A stretch of DNA of 64,000 nucleotides, taken from assembly GCF_003073045.1 (NCBI RefSeq), contig NC_037603.1, positions 15,692,192-15,756,191 of the forward strand. Reading direction: 5' to 3'. The notes under the pieces were generated by a model. That model did not search any database, was not told the origin of the DNA, and saw nothing but the letters and a program-made list of their open reading frames with translations. Positions 1-11,056 of the stretch are shown here, one piece after another. The first letter of the stretch is position 1. Every line of letters starts with the position of its first letter. Position numbers and translations under genes: made by a program. The DNA comes from Pomacea canaliculata (lineage: Eukaryota > Mollusca > Gastropoda > Architaenioglossa > Ampullariidae).

Positions 1-255
1 AGTGTGTGTGAGAGAGAGAGCGTGCGAGCAAGCTACAAAAAGGGACTCTGCAAACTCGGGGCACCTCCGCCCGTTCTCTTGGTCCTTATGTTGATCTACC
101 CGCCTTTTGAATCCACTTAAGCCCATGCCTCCTTGACAAGCAGGAAAACACCAACCTAAGCAAAGAGAAGAAGTCTAAAATAGGTAATTTGCAGGTGTTA
201 ACATCCCAACCCTAGATTACCTGTATTTAGCCGCTTCGCCTATGCCTGTCCCCAG
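1..255. other. Left edge, no gene seen
   Basis: The first 20 bases are a GT/GA simple repeat. The rest is unremarkable AT-rich sequence leading to a consensus splice acceptor at 254-255. Confidence 0.4.
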
Positions 256-468
256 GATGTGCTTTTGGGTGTGAACCTTGTGGACGCCCAGTCAGCGTGC
301 GTGACCAGCCTGCACGTGCGGAAGGTAAGTGCATCACAGGGTGAGCTGAGAATCCAGGTGTCAAGACTTGAGTCTGGAGATTTGCAAGTGTACAGTCGAC
401 CTTGCATGTCGGACTTAACCTGGGAACGGCTGCATGAGAAGTTCTCTAAAAACACACCTCTTCCATGA
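256..468 (+). CDS. Possible internal or last exon of an unidentified gene
   Basis: A pyrimidine-rich acceptor (ctgtccccag) ends at 255. An open frame follows: D-V-L-L-G-V-N-L-V-D-A-Q, then S-A-C-V-T-S-L-H-V-R-K. A perfect donor (AAG then gtaagtg) sits at 334/335. If the donor is used this is a 79-base internal exon. If it is not, the same frame runs on to a TGA at 466-468 and reads like protein (ending S-K-N-T-P-L-P). The two splice signals around a clean coding block are the evidence; I do not recognise the protein. If real, it would be the 3' end of a plus-strand gene entering from the left, just upstream of SPRYD7. Confidence 0.35.
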   Translation, partial: DVLLGVNLVDAQSACVTSLHVRKVSASQGELRIQVSRLESGDLQVYSRPCMSDLTWERLHEKFSKNTPLP

Positions 469-1331
469 GCATTATTTTAAGGCAACAATCCGGATAATGA
501 TAGCCCATCTTCTAACCCTTTCTTATATAATTGTTTGTCGTCTATTGATTAGTCCGCCTGATCGTCTTCCTCTGCAGATTCACGAAGCTCTCAATTCTTA
601 TAGTTTGCTACCCGAGCCCTCTCTGCATTTTCTATATTCGTCTTTTTATCGGTACTGTTGTTTATCCTTCCGTTCTTTGTATGCTTTCAATGTCTCGGTC
701 TTGTCTCACGCGTTTCTTTTTCTTCTTCTTCTTATTATCCCCGGCTGGTAAAAGTTCCGAAAAATGGATAGCAGCAACTGGTCAAGGTGATTTGCGGCTT
801 CTACTGAATTCTGCTACAGGCAACTCTGGGAATCCGTTATCACTAAATCGATCTGCCCTATATTTCAAATTACCTGTGAAGCTAATGTCTCAGTTACGCT
901 TTTTTCGTTCATCATGAAAGGCGTGAGGCAAAATTCACCCGATGAATATGAAATTACTATGTGAATTACTATCAATCGTTCCTACCAGCTCAGACGACTT
1001 GTTACTGAATTTTTCGCTCAATTTGACTTTCCTTCGGGACTGAACAGTTGCTGCTAATAAATGTACTACATAAACAACACAAGGGATGCAACCCAATATA
1101 AATATATCACCAAGTTTCAATGAGTTATAGAACCTGTTATTTTTTCCACTTACTCTTTATCTATCTATTTAAATCGCTTCTTCAGTCTCTACGTTGATTT
1201 AATAACTAATGTCTATTTCAGTTTTCCTCGCTCATGTCATATCATAAGCAAAACTAACTATTTTAATAATAATTTCTATGAATATTTGTTTACGAATACG
1301 CAAATAATACGCAAGACGTCACTTCCTATGT
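469..1331. other. Upstream region of SPRYD7
   Basis: Holds a fragment of an interspersed repeat at about 640-715 (listed separately). The rest is AT-rich DNA that should contain the SPRYD7 promoter and 5' UTR. No TATA box could be assigned with confidence. Confidence 0.35.
640..715 (+). repeat. Fragment of interspersed LINE/SINE 3'-region family
   Basis: The stretch tatcggtactgttgtttatc and the following 50 bases align with 24213-24280, which leads into the conserved block with aagcgctgagagcatgctcc. This copy stops before that block and has a pyrimidine-rich run instead. It belongs to the same repeat as the copies near 13.1 kb and 24.2 kb. Confidence 0.5.
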
Positions 1332-4300
1332 ATGGACAACATGGCGTCGTACATCTTCTGCTTTCGATGCTGTGGCAATGGTACATTTGGAGGAGGTCAT
1401 GTACAACTGAAAGAAATCCCAGTTGTCAAATTAGACACAACGCACGTTGGTGAGGCATCGAAAAATGTTTTCTATTACTTTTTTAAGTTTTTTAGTTCCA
1501 GGACATTCTGTGCACTTTCAGAAATATCTTACGATTATCCCAATGCTGCTTAGCCATTGAATTAATAGTGAGAAGAATTGCGGGTGCAGTGGCAAGCTGT
1601 GCTTAGGTAAGAGTCTTTAATCAGCTGCTTTAGTAATGATTGCTGGAGGCTAAGCATCGGGATGAACGGTGTTGTGATGGAGGGCTTAGGCAGATGCTGG
1701 GATTTGGAATGTCTATAATTAATCACAAATGTGTAATGGAGGACTAAATGTAGAAGCATCTTTACATCTCCTTATAAATTATCTTGCATACTTAGGTGGT
1801 ATGCAGTGAGACATTTTTCGTCCTAATTCTGCAAGTATTTTAAGCTGTAGATCTTTTGTAGTCATGATCAATATATTCCCTCACCCCCCCCCCCTCCTCC
1901 GACAGCATTCACGTATAATTATTGTTTTACACACACACACAACTCGAGTTTTCTATTACTCATCTGTGCCTGTGTAACATTGTCAGACATATGCAATCTC
2001 ATGCACCTGAGATGCATTATTAACCAGTTATTGAGGTTCATTAGCAGTATTTTTACATTTTGTCCCTGCATGCTTCTTGATCGCAAACAGATGTCACCAT
2101 CATTAATACTTGTATTTTGTTTACAGCAAACTGATACATGCTTTTGCAGCTGTTACAAAAGCTACACTTGTGCTTGCTGATGTTAGAGGAAGAATGGAAA
2201 TGTGAACTGTTTTAAAGTGTGTCAGAATGGGAATATAAAGAAGATATTAAAGCATTTAAAAGGATATATGCTGAAATTTATATTTTATATATTATATTTA
2301 TATTTATCTGTAGTATGATATTTCAGTTATTCTTTCTTTCCATTGTTTATTTTGTCAGTTTGTTTATTTCCCCATCCCTGTCGATATCTCTGTCTTTATC
2401 TTTCCCTATGTTTGTGTGTGTGTGTCTCTCACTCTCACACATACACAACCTCCTACCCACCCAATCATAGACATTAAACAGCTCATGAGTTTCTTTACCA
2501 TCTTTGCTAAAGCTTCTGACCATCCATCACCGAATCTTTTATGAAACTAAAATCTAAAATTCTGACCTTGTGTTAACAATTTATAATTATTCGCTCAGGA
2601 AATGATGTGGTCATTGTAAAAAATGGTCGCCGAATTTGCGGAACAGGAGCAGCACTGGCTAATGCTCCCATTGCACAAAACAAGGCATACTTTGAAGTTA
2701 AAGTTCAGTGCACAGGTGGGTGCCATCTAAACAAAAGCCCTTCATTATAGTAGTAGTTTTTCATGTAAATAGTTATCAGTTAAATAAGTCCATAAATAAA
2801 GAATGATTAAGGCAATTGTAGTTAATATTCAAGAGCAGAAGGAGAGGGTTGGTCTTTGCCTTCCATATGTCATTGTTTTAGATGCAGACCACTTGCATTT
2901 GCTGACCTTTAGGCTCTATGTTAAGGGATTTAATGATAAAGAATCGTTCTTTTAATATTAGAGATAAAATAAATTATCCATTTGTCATATATTTATGCAT
3001 ATTTCATTTTATTTTGGTTTAGTTTATTAGTCCTTGAGGAGCATTTGGTTTGGTCGATTATAAATGTAAAATTACAGTATAAGTAAGAATTCAGAAAGAG
3101 TAGAGCCCGATACATTGGCCTATTTCCTTGATACTGATATCATCATAGTATTGGATAGACACCCAACAGAACAGAGATGCCCTGTGCTCTTCTTCCTGTA
3201 TGACTAGTATCGTACAAGGTGGGGTCACAATGCTTAAGCTATAGGCAATAATGAGGTCTAGATATATGGTCCACAGGAATGAAATATGACCTCCCTTCTG
3301 CTGATAAGTGTTAATGACCTTAGGGAACAAATGAGAAAGAATTCTTAGTGACAATTTCGCTTTTCCCTTTGTTTTTCTTTATTTCAGTCATTTATTCTTC
3401 CAAACTGTTTCATATTAAGTTTGACATATAAAGGCATAACTGATCTATTTAGACATTTTGTAGGAACTTCCTTAGTTGTGATTGCTTTATTGCAGGAACA
3501 TGGGGTGTGGGACTTGCATCGCGGAAGTGTGATATCAATGCTGTTCCTCTTGGAAGAGACATGGAATCTTGGGTTTTACGACAAGATGGTACCTTATTTC
3601 ATAATGGAGAACAGAAAGGAAAACTTACAGAATATCCACAAGAAGGGGATATTTTGGTAAACCACCTGAAGTGAAGCCTTAATTGACTGAAAGTAGTTTT
3701 TGTTGTTTTTCTTTTGGTTGGTTCATTGGGTGGTTTGATATTTTAAGAAAATTTAGAAAGTAGGTTTTAATTTTATTATATGCTATTTTTAAGGGAGAAA
3801 ATTAAGTATTTCCTGCTTTGTTTTATGGCAACATCTTAATCGACAGCCAAATATAACTATGGAGCAACAGAGCATTATAAATCTGACGTGGCTAACATCA
3901 ATAGCATTTGCTATTCTTATCTTAGGTGAAAGTAAAGATCATCTCCTAACCTGTTTTTAGATTGGTTGGTAAGCAAGTTATTATAGACCTTGCTTTTCTT
4001 GGGGCTAGCTTTTTCAGAGGGTGAAGGCCATTCCCTCTTTGTTGTTGCTTTACTTTCCCCAGCCCACCCTGGGTTAGGTACCGATTTCTGACATCTGTCA
4101 GGGGAAAATTCACTGAACCACATTGGTGTTAAACTGGAGCTTTGGTTTCAGATGGCACTGCACCCACAATGATCAACTGCTCTAAGTGTAATTATCAAGT
4201 AGGGGATAGAAACACTTACTGTACTTGTCTTATTCTGTCAAGCTGGGGAAGCTGCATATCTTGGTAGAGAGCATGCTCCAGTGGAGCAGGTCACGTGTTC

Positions 4301-6213
4301 AAGGCCTGTGGCTGCTTACCTTTTCTTTTTTTTTTCCCCATGTTCCAGAGATCATGCCTGTCAGACACCCAAGTTTTTCTTTCATTATGGAAAAGGCTTC
4401 TGCACCCCAGAGCTTTTTTTCCAGTGTGACTCTTTGGGTCCCAGCTCTATCCATGTCTGTCTGTGTAGTGGGCAGAGTGGTAGGACAGGGGTCGGGGTGG
4501 GTTGGCTGTTGGATATTAAACTTTATTACATCTGTGAGTAGGGGGGTGTTTGGTGGAGAGTTCTTGGAGAGAAAAAGACCATGTGTACATTACCATGGAT
4601 GGCCTGTTTTGCTGAGACATATACTGTTAAATGACTGTGCTACTTTAATTGTATATGTTGCGCTTATGTATGTATATAATGTGCTATATTTGGTGTGTAT
4701 TCCATATCTTTTCTGTGTATTGAAAAAAAGGGCTTGGGGTGGAGGGGGCTCTGTGGGTCCATCTCACATGGACAGTTTTCATCTTTTGGCTTTGATCTGA
4801 GAAGTCTGGCAATTTCTCATTGAATATTAAGTTCAGTAGCTGGACGACTGCTTTCCAGACTTGGTCATGTTTTATCAGGGAAGGCAGAAATCATGGAAGA
4901 AGGTTAGGTTCAGAATTCTTCATGCCTTACCTTATACCAATACAGTGAAGGTTGGCTGTCCTGGCTTCAGCTTTCATCTTGTGCACACTGTTCTTTCTGT
5001 GTATATGGCTTCTGTTTACAGAGCTGGCTACCTTAGTTGCTGGCTCAGCAGAAAACACCAATCCCCATCCCCACCACCTTACCCTAGAAACAATGAACCA
5101 CTTAAGTTGACTGTCTCTATGGCCTCTAGACTGTGGAACTCTGTACCTAATTGTCACATGAAAAAAGAGAAAGCGTAAAAAGTGTAACTTTTTCTTTCAG
5201 GGTATTACCTATGATCATATAGAGATGAATTTCTTTTTAAATGGAAGTCCTCTGTCTACACCCTTTGCGGGCATCAAAGGCACAGTGTATCCTGCCTTTT
5301 ATGGTAAGCCTATGCATCACCTAGTTCAGAAAAACAAATTTTAAAGTAGTAATTAAGTTGTTAATCTTTCTGTTTGTTATCTACGGAGGTTCAAGGGCAG
5401 GTTTTTTTTTCACTCTAGTTGTTTATACTTATAATAAACTGTCTAATTAGTTATTTTCTTTTATATTTGTTGTGTGGGAAAAGGAGAAAAGCTATAACTG
5501 CACCCACAAATGCACAGCATGAGTGAGTGAATTATATACACCAATGTTTTTTCCTCTTTGCTGTGTGTAATATAAAGTCATATTTCTAGAAAAGAAACAG
5601 TTGAGATTTTAACTTGAAAACTAAAAAATAATATAAGGCAGAAAAAAATTTGGAAGACCAAAAATAAACCTATAACAATTGACCTCAGATGTTCATTCTG
5701 ACATCCACCAAGGCAGATGCAATTCAGTGACTTAATCCCAAGGCTTTCAGGCATGGGTGGTTTGACAAAGAATGTGGAGAGGAGAGAGAGGTGTATGTTA
5801 AAAATGTAAATCTCTCCTTAATGCTATACCTGTCTTGCTGAGGATGATGTGATGGATCAGAATGTGGGTATAAATGTGGGTATGTGCACAAATGATGAAC
5901 CAAAGTCATGTTACCTCACATCATGAAGTTAATTCACACAGCACAATACCCTGCCAGGCTATTGGTTTGTGTTTAATGGGACAGGGCAGTGAAGCTTTGT
6001 GAATTTAAAACCATTTTCCTGTATGAGCCCTGCAAAGGGATGTTATGCATTTTGACCAGTTCTTTAATCAGTTCTAACAGTTAAGTTTGACCCTTTCATC
6101 CTTTGTCTTTTTCAGTAGACAATGGTGCAGTATTAGATGTGCAGTTTGACAAATTCTATCATCAGCCACCAGATGGCTATGACAGCATCATGATAGAGCA
6201 GTCTTTACTTTGA
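1332..6213 (+). CDS. SPRYD7: SPRY domain-containing protein 7 (SPRYD7)
   Basis: Five exons: 1332-1449, 2599-2715, 3496-3656, 5201-5303, 6116-6213; 597 bases, 198 aa, close to the 196 aa of human SPRYD7. All junctions are GT-AG and phases fit (1,1,0,1). The protein starts with a Cys-rich segment (CFRCC near residue 10), then the conserved IPVVKLDTTHVGNDVVIVKN. The SPRY fold follows through NGRRICGTG, GTWGVGLASRKCD, VPLGRDMESWVLR, GITYDHIEMNFFLNG and IKGTVYPAFYVDNGAVLDVQ, ending in EQSLL. SPRY domains are beta-sandwich protein-binding modules; the family is a single small intracellular protein with no known enzyme activity. The ATG at 1332 is preferred because ASYIFCFRCC aligns with the human start; a second Met is at codon 4. 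Intron 3 carries two SINE insertions. PCID2 lies tail to tail downstream. Confidence 0.96.
3920..4130 (-). repeat. Degraded SINE, minus orientation, in SPRYD7 intron 3
   Basis: The plus strand matches 9235-9500 in blocks: aaagatcatctcctaacctg, a central cttttcttgggg segment, and ccccagcccaccctgggtta followed by ggtacc. The tRNA-like end seen in the 9.2 kb copy is poorly kept here. Confidence 0.5.
4925..5160 (+). repeat. tRNA-derived SINE, plus orientation, in SPRYD7 intron 3
   Basis: cagtgaaggttggctgtcct and the next 70 bases align with 53700-53800 at roughly three quarters identity by eye. The shared core includes an RNA polymerase III B-box-like element (ggcttcagctttc here, gggttcagctctcg at 53 kb). 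A short open frame over it is spurious. Confidence 0.55.
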
Positions 6214-6415
6214 GACATGCCCCACAGGATGGAGCTGCCTCTCAAGGGCAGAACAAAAGCTTTCAATCCTGCATGAATTTTGTCTTGTCTACTTTTTTTT
6301 TTTTTAACAAAGACTGTTACTGGTCTGTTATAAATTTTCATTTTTTCTCTATCATAATGTTTTGCAATTCACATGCTTTGACATCATTAGATACCTTACA
6401 GTATTTCTCCCAAGA

Positions 6416-6421
6416 AATAAA
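6416..6421 (+). terminator. Candidate poly(A) signal of SPRYD7
   Basis: AATAAA about 205 bases after the stop codon. Further AATAAA hexamers occur near 8.43 and 9.12 kb, so longer 3' UTRs are possible. Confidence 0.4.
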
Positions 6422-9400
6422 AAGGTTGTTATAAGCAGTCATCTAATCGCTTGTTTTATAAATTGCAGCATTTGGAAGAATTAAAAATTTTAGAAAATAA
6501 TTTTTCCTCTGTCATAGATTTTTATCTATAGACATCTAGAAAATAATTGGGTAACTTTTCACTTTTACTTTACATACAAATTTTTCAAGAAAAGTCAGGA
6601 ATACTAGTTTAAAAAAATATTTTCTTTGAGGAAGAATTTTTTTTTTCTCTAAAAATGGTTATACATGATGTGAGTGTTAATGGCAAGTTTATTGAAGATG
6701 TTTTTTGAGTGTATGAATATGAAGTGCAATAGTGTAGTGCTTTCTGATTTCATTTTGTAGAATCCCAAAGCTCTGTACGTATGTGGACATGTATTTAAAT
6801 ATGTGTTATATAATAATAAGATATATGTAATGTTATATAAAGTTATACAAATATGTGGTTTGTGTGGGAAAGTGGGGGATCGTTAAGTGTGTGCAAGTGC
6901 ATTTGTGTGTGCACATAAATGTGTGGATGGATAGATGAGTATAAGAGTGAAAAGGAAGTAAGTGTTTGACTGTTTGTCTGGTGGCAAATGCATGCTACCT
7001 TTCAGTTAGAAAAGGACGAAATTTTATGTACCTTTCCTATTGTTTTCAAACCACTAACCTAGCACTAAAAGTATTTTGAGTTGTGTAACCTAGACTGAAT
7101 GCAAACTTCTAGTTTAATTTTTTTTAAAAAGGGGAGGGGGAAATTGACCCATTTAAGCCTAATGGCTTTTTCCTCCATTTGCTACCTTTATGTTAATCTT
7201 GACATTTTGAGATCTTAGATCACGTTTTCTCATATATTTAAGCAATTCAAATGTTGGGAGTAATCTTATCTGAAAGCCATGCACATCTGCACTATTTACT
7301 ATAGGATTTCATGCTATGTGCAAAGTATAAGTGAAAACTGAAATGTTATTGCAGTTGTATGTTACATTCATTGTTATCTTTATTATCAAATATACAACAA
7401 CCCCAAATGTATAAGATGAGAACAGTTATATACCAAGGAAGTTAGTCATGTAGCCCCATGTAGGGAAAGTTTATCACGCTCTCTGCTTATGGAAATGTAA
7501 GCCTCACATCTATAATATCGCAAAGTCTGCAATCTTTAGCTGCAAACTAAATGCCACCATATAAGCATTAAATATTCTACTTTTTCAATACATGATTATT
7601 ATCTGTATTACATTTTATGTTTTTATTCTGTCTTCTGGAAATAGTAACACTACTCCATACATTCTGAAAAGGCGTATCTCCACCTGACGGAAAACGTGAT
7701 CTTCAGAGTCATCATTTTTCTTTTTCTATAATTAAAATGTGCAACTTTTTACCCCTTATGTAATTTGAGTATGCAAGATAAAATTTCTTTCTCTTCTTAT
7801 GTGATGAACTGACTAACCATTACAAAATTTCCAAAAATTTCCATATTCCCTTGTCAAAAATGCTGATCTTTGACCTTATTCTTGAAGTCTGGTGTTTTTT
7901 TCATTTCACTGATATGGAGAAAGGATGACACTCTAGTAGTAAAAGACAGTGGCAGAGAAAACTTAGCTCTTGTGGAATTTCCTTGGGGAAGGGAGTGTTT
8001 CTGCGACTATAAACCACCACATTCATAGTCTTATAAAGAGCTGAAGTTATTCTAATCTTACAGAAGCTGAATACTTATTCAGTGTTCATTAAAATTGCTG
8101 TATTTTAATCTTGAAAGGAACCACCACAATTTTTTGTATGCCATCTTTTAAAAACACTTCAACAGTCGGCTTGTAGAAGCACATAGAAGTATTTTATGCA
8201 AATACAAGTTTCATTTTGTTCACACTTTATATACAATGTTAGAAGATAGACAATTTTTAAACACCTACACACTGTCATCCATCTTTCATTCAACTTGCCT
8301 ATAGAACGTTGTAGCAAAAAAATAAAATCTTTTTCCACCTCTTATTATTGTGTGTATATATATATATGTTTTCCAGTACTACAAATATTGTGCTTGTATA
8401 AATAGTGTTTGTGATATTTATGTTGCATGAAATAAAGGTATCTAGAGAGGCATCTCAGTACTCATCTGTATGTTATCTACTGTAATTTGTACTTCATAGC
8501 ATCAATTCTGCAACGTGTAACAAGTGCTTGTACAAAGCAGCTTATGTGTCAATTTACATTCATTACATTTTGCTCCATTCTGATTTGTATGCGATGCTTC
8601 TTCATTGGCTTGTTAAGTGATAGGTATGTTGGGACTGTCACTGCTGATAGTTTCTTGGTACAGTTGATGCTTGTCATACTTTTGTTGTTGAGTGGAAATA
8701 AGGTTGTGTTCAAGTTGTATAGAGTTAATGAAGAATTTAGTGAATTGAAGTTCAAGATGCTAAGTTTCCTTTGAATTTTTTTGTGAATGGGTCTGTGCAT
8801 ACACACTGCATATCTGTCTCTTTGTAATTATTTTTTCAGGTGCTGTGATGTTCAGAAATAATCTGTAGGTCTAGGCAATCCAAATCAGTCCTGAAACATT
8901 GCTTGTATTTTTATCATTTAATAGAAAAATTAGTAGGTTGTTTCTTAAACATTTTTCATTATTGAAAAAAATACTGTTTTAAGTAGTCTCGTCTACAAGT
9001 TAAGTGTTGAAAAAATGCAGTTTGTTCATTTTGCTCCGACTCAGTTATATCAAATAAGATCATTTTACAAGTAAAAACCAGAAAAAGGCTAATCTTTTTC
9101 AAGAGTTTAATATTATTAATTGAAATAAAACTGTGATTATTTTGTCCTTGAAGATGAAATAGTGTGGAGCATGATCGAATGTAAGTGGAAAGAGAGCTGA
9201 CTGTTAACTACAGGTTTGTAGTTCTTCAGTTTATATAAAAAGGTAAAGGTCATCCCCCTAACCTTTTCTGGTCATTGGGGGCTGAGGTAATAGAGATTTC
9301 ACTTTTCTTGGGGAGCAGCTTTTACTTGAGAGCAGTGCCCATCTCCTCCCCCTCGCTGTTTTAACCTTCCCCAACCCTTCCTGGATTAAGGTACCCATTC

Positions 9401-10888
9401 CCACCTAGATTCGACAGGTTTGCTGCACTAATCAGGCATTGAACCAGCCTGCTATCACTTCAGACACCAGTGCTCTAACCACTTCCCTGAGTTTATTTGG
9501 CGAGTTTTTGACATGCGTCCCCAAAGCTATAAAATGATCTTTCTAATGCATGATGAGATTGAAGTCTGATATTGCAAACCACAGCACTCAGCTTTGCCAC
9601 TAAATCATGAATTTCAAATTTTTATCTTTTGTGTGGCACATTATAGATTATGTGCAAATTTGGATGTAGTTAGACCCACAGAGTTTGTAACTTTGCCTTT
9701 TATATTTTAGAGGTGAAACATATCGGTAATTCCTGCAGAAGAGAGCGGCACACTCTAAAAAATCAAAATTATGATTTTATGTTGAGTATGATTGACAGTC
9801 CATTGTGTTGAAGGCTCTGGTATGTACATATACGTGCATACAAGTGCTTGCATGTGTAAGAGTTGTCATGTACATCATTGTATATAAACCATCTTTGCTT
9901 ATTGTAGAATATGGGGAATCATAAGATCTTGCCAAATATGACAATATTGACATGACAGACTGTAGTGTGCATCCAGCTTACACCTGTCCTCATTACCAAT
10001 ATTTTTAATTTTAGGTTCTTTTAGTTGTGAGGAGCATCTGGCCAATAACATTTGTGTATATCATGAATTTAAAATATTTGTGATTCATATGGAAACAAAT
10101 GCTTTGCAATCTGCTGTGATTGTATCCGTTTTATGGCATTCAGCTTAGTGTGTACAAGAAAATATAAGCTGCAGTCCATCTTGGGTTTTTTTTTTAATGT
10201 GCCAACATTTTTACCTGTTACGACGGGAATACCAGTAATTTATGTACCTCCAAAAACAGAGTAACTTGCACTAAGTAGTGAACTTTTGTGTATCTAAAGA
10301 TTTGAATTAATTCCATCTTATTTTTATGCTGGTTAAGTATCCATGCTTTTAATTTGCTTAAGCATGGGTGTGGGCTCTGCTCCCTTTCTGTTCCATTGAA
10401 CTATTTACTACAGTAAATGCACAAGTCCTTTCTTACGCTGGAAGATGGAAGTACGCTTTCTTGTTCTCAAGAATATGCTATATAAATATATGTCTGTATG
10501 CATCAGTTGTTGTAATGGTATGTTTAGGAATCATTTACTCTGAATAACATATATTTTCTCAAGTAACAAGACTAATTGGTGTCTTTGCTTTCTGTTTGTC
10601 TGTGGTTGATGGAGGAGTGGAGAGTAAGACTGGGCACAGACTAAAGTGCACTGACCAAGGTCACGAGGCAATCATAATCAAGGACCTGTAGCTTTTACCT
10701 GAAAATCTTGCTTCAAAGTCACTTGACAACTGTAGTCATGAGCGAGGACTTGTATGTTTAACCTTTACTCCAACAATCAAACTGTTACTATCTTGACAAC
10801 GACAGAAGTGATTGCTGTGACAGATTTAAAAATAAATAAATTTGGAAAAGGAAAAAAACCCACTTCATATAAGCTCATATTGCAAAAG
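6422..10888. other. Convergent intergenic or 3' UTR DNA between SPRYD7 and PCID2
   Basis: AT-rich, without coding signal. It holds the SINE at 9235-9500, a short TA run near 8353 and several AATAAA hexamers. It may include long 3' UTR isoforms of either gene. Confidence 0.4.
9235..9500 (-). repeat. tRNA-derived SINE, minus orientation
   Basis: Read on the minus strand, a tRNA-like head comes first: an A-box-like block AGTGGTTAGAGCACTGG, then a B-box-like GGTTCAATGCC. A body with blocks shared with 3920-4130 follows. The head layout is also shared with 51,400-51,545. This is a polymerase III-type SINE head, not a working tRNA gene. Confidence 0.6.
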
Positions 10889-10894
10889 TTTAAT
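10889..10894 (-). terminator. Candidate poly(A) signal of PCID2 (ATTAAA)
   Basis: ATTAAA on the minus strand about 165 bases past the PCID2 stop codon. A plus-strand AATAAATAAA lies nearby at about 10.83 kb and could serve a long SPRYD7 transcript. Confidence 0.35.
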
Positions 10895-11056
10895 GCAGGT
10901 ACCTAAACCATTCGTACCCAACATAATCATACTCCTACATACAGTAGCACAAATGTATTCATTTATATTTTAGAACACAAAGTTATCCTGGTAACTTCCT
11001 GTTTACTCAAATATGAAAACATGTAAAAGTCTTGCAATTTTACAACTGTACAAAAT

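Noticed and set aside
4225-4800. Long plus-strand ORF of 191 codons
   Set aside because: Lies within SPRYD7 intron 3, in low-complexity and repeat-derived sequence; no domain or splice support.
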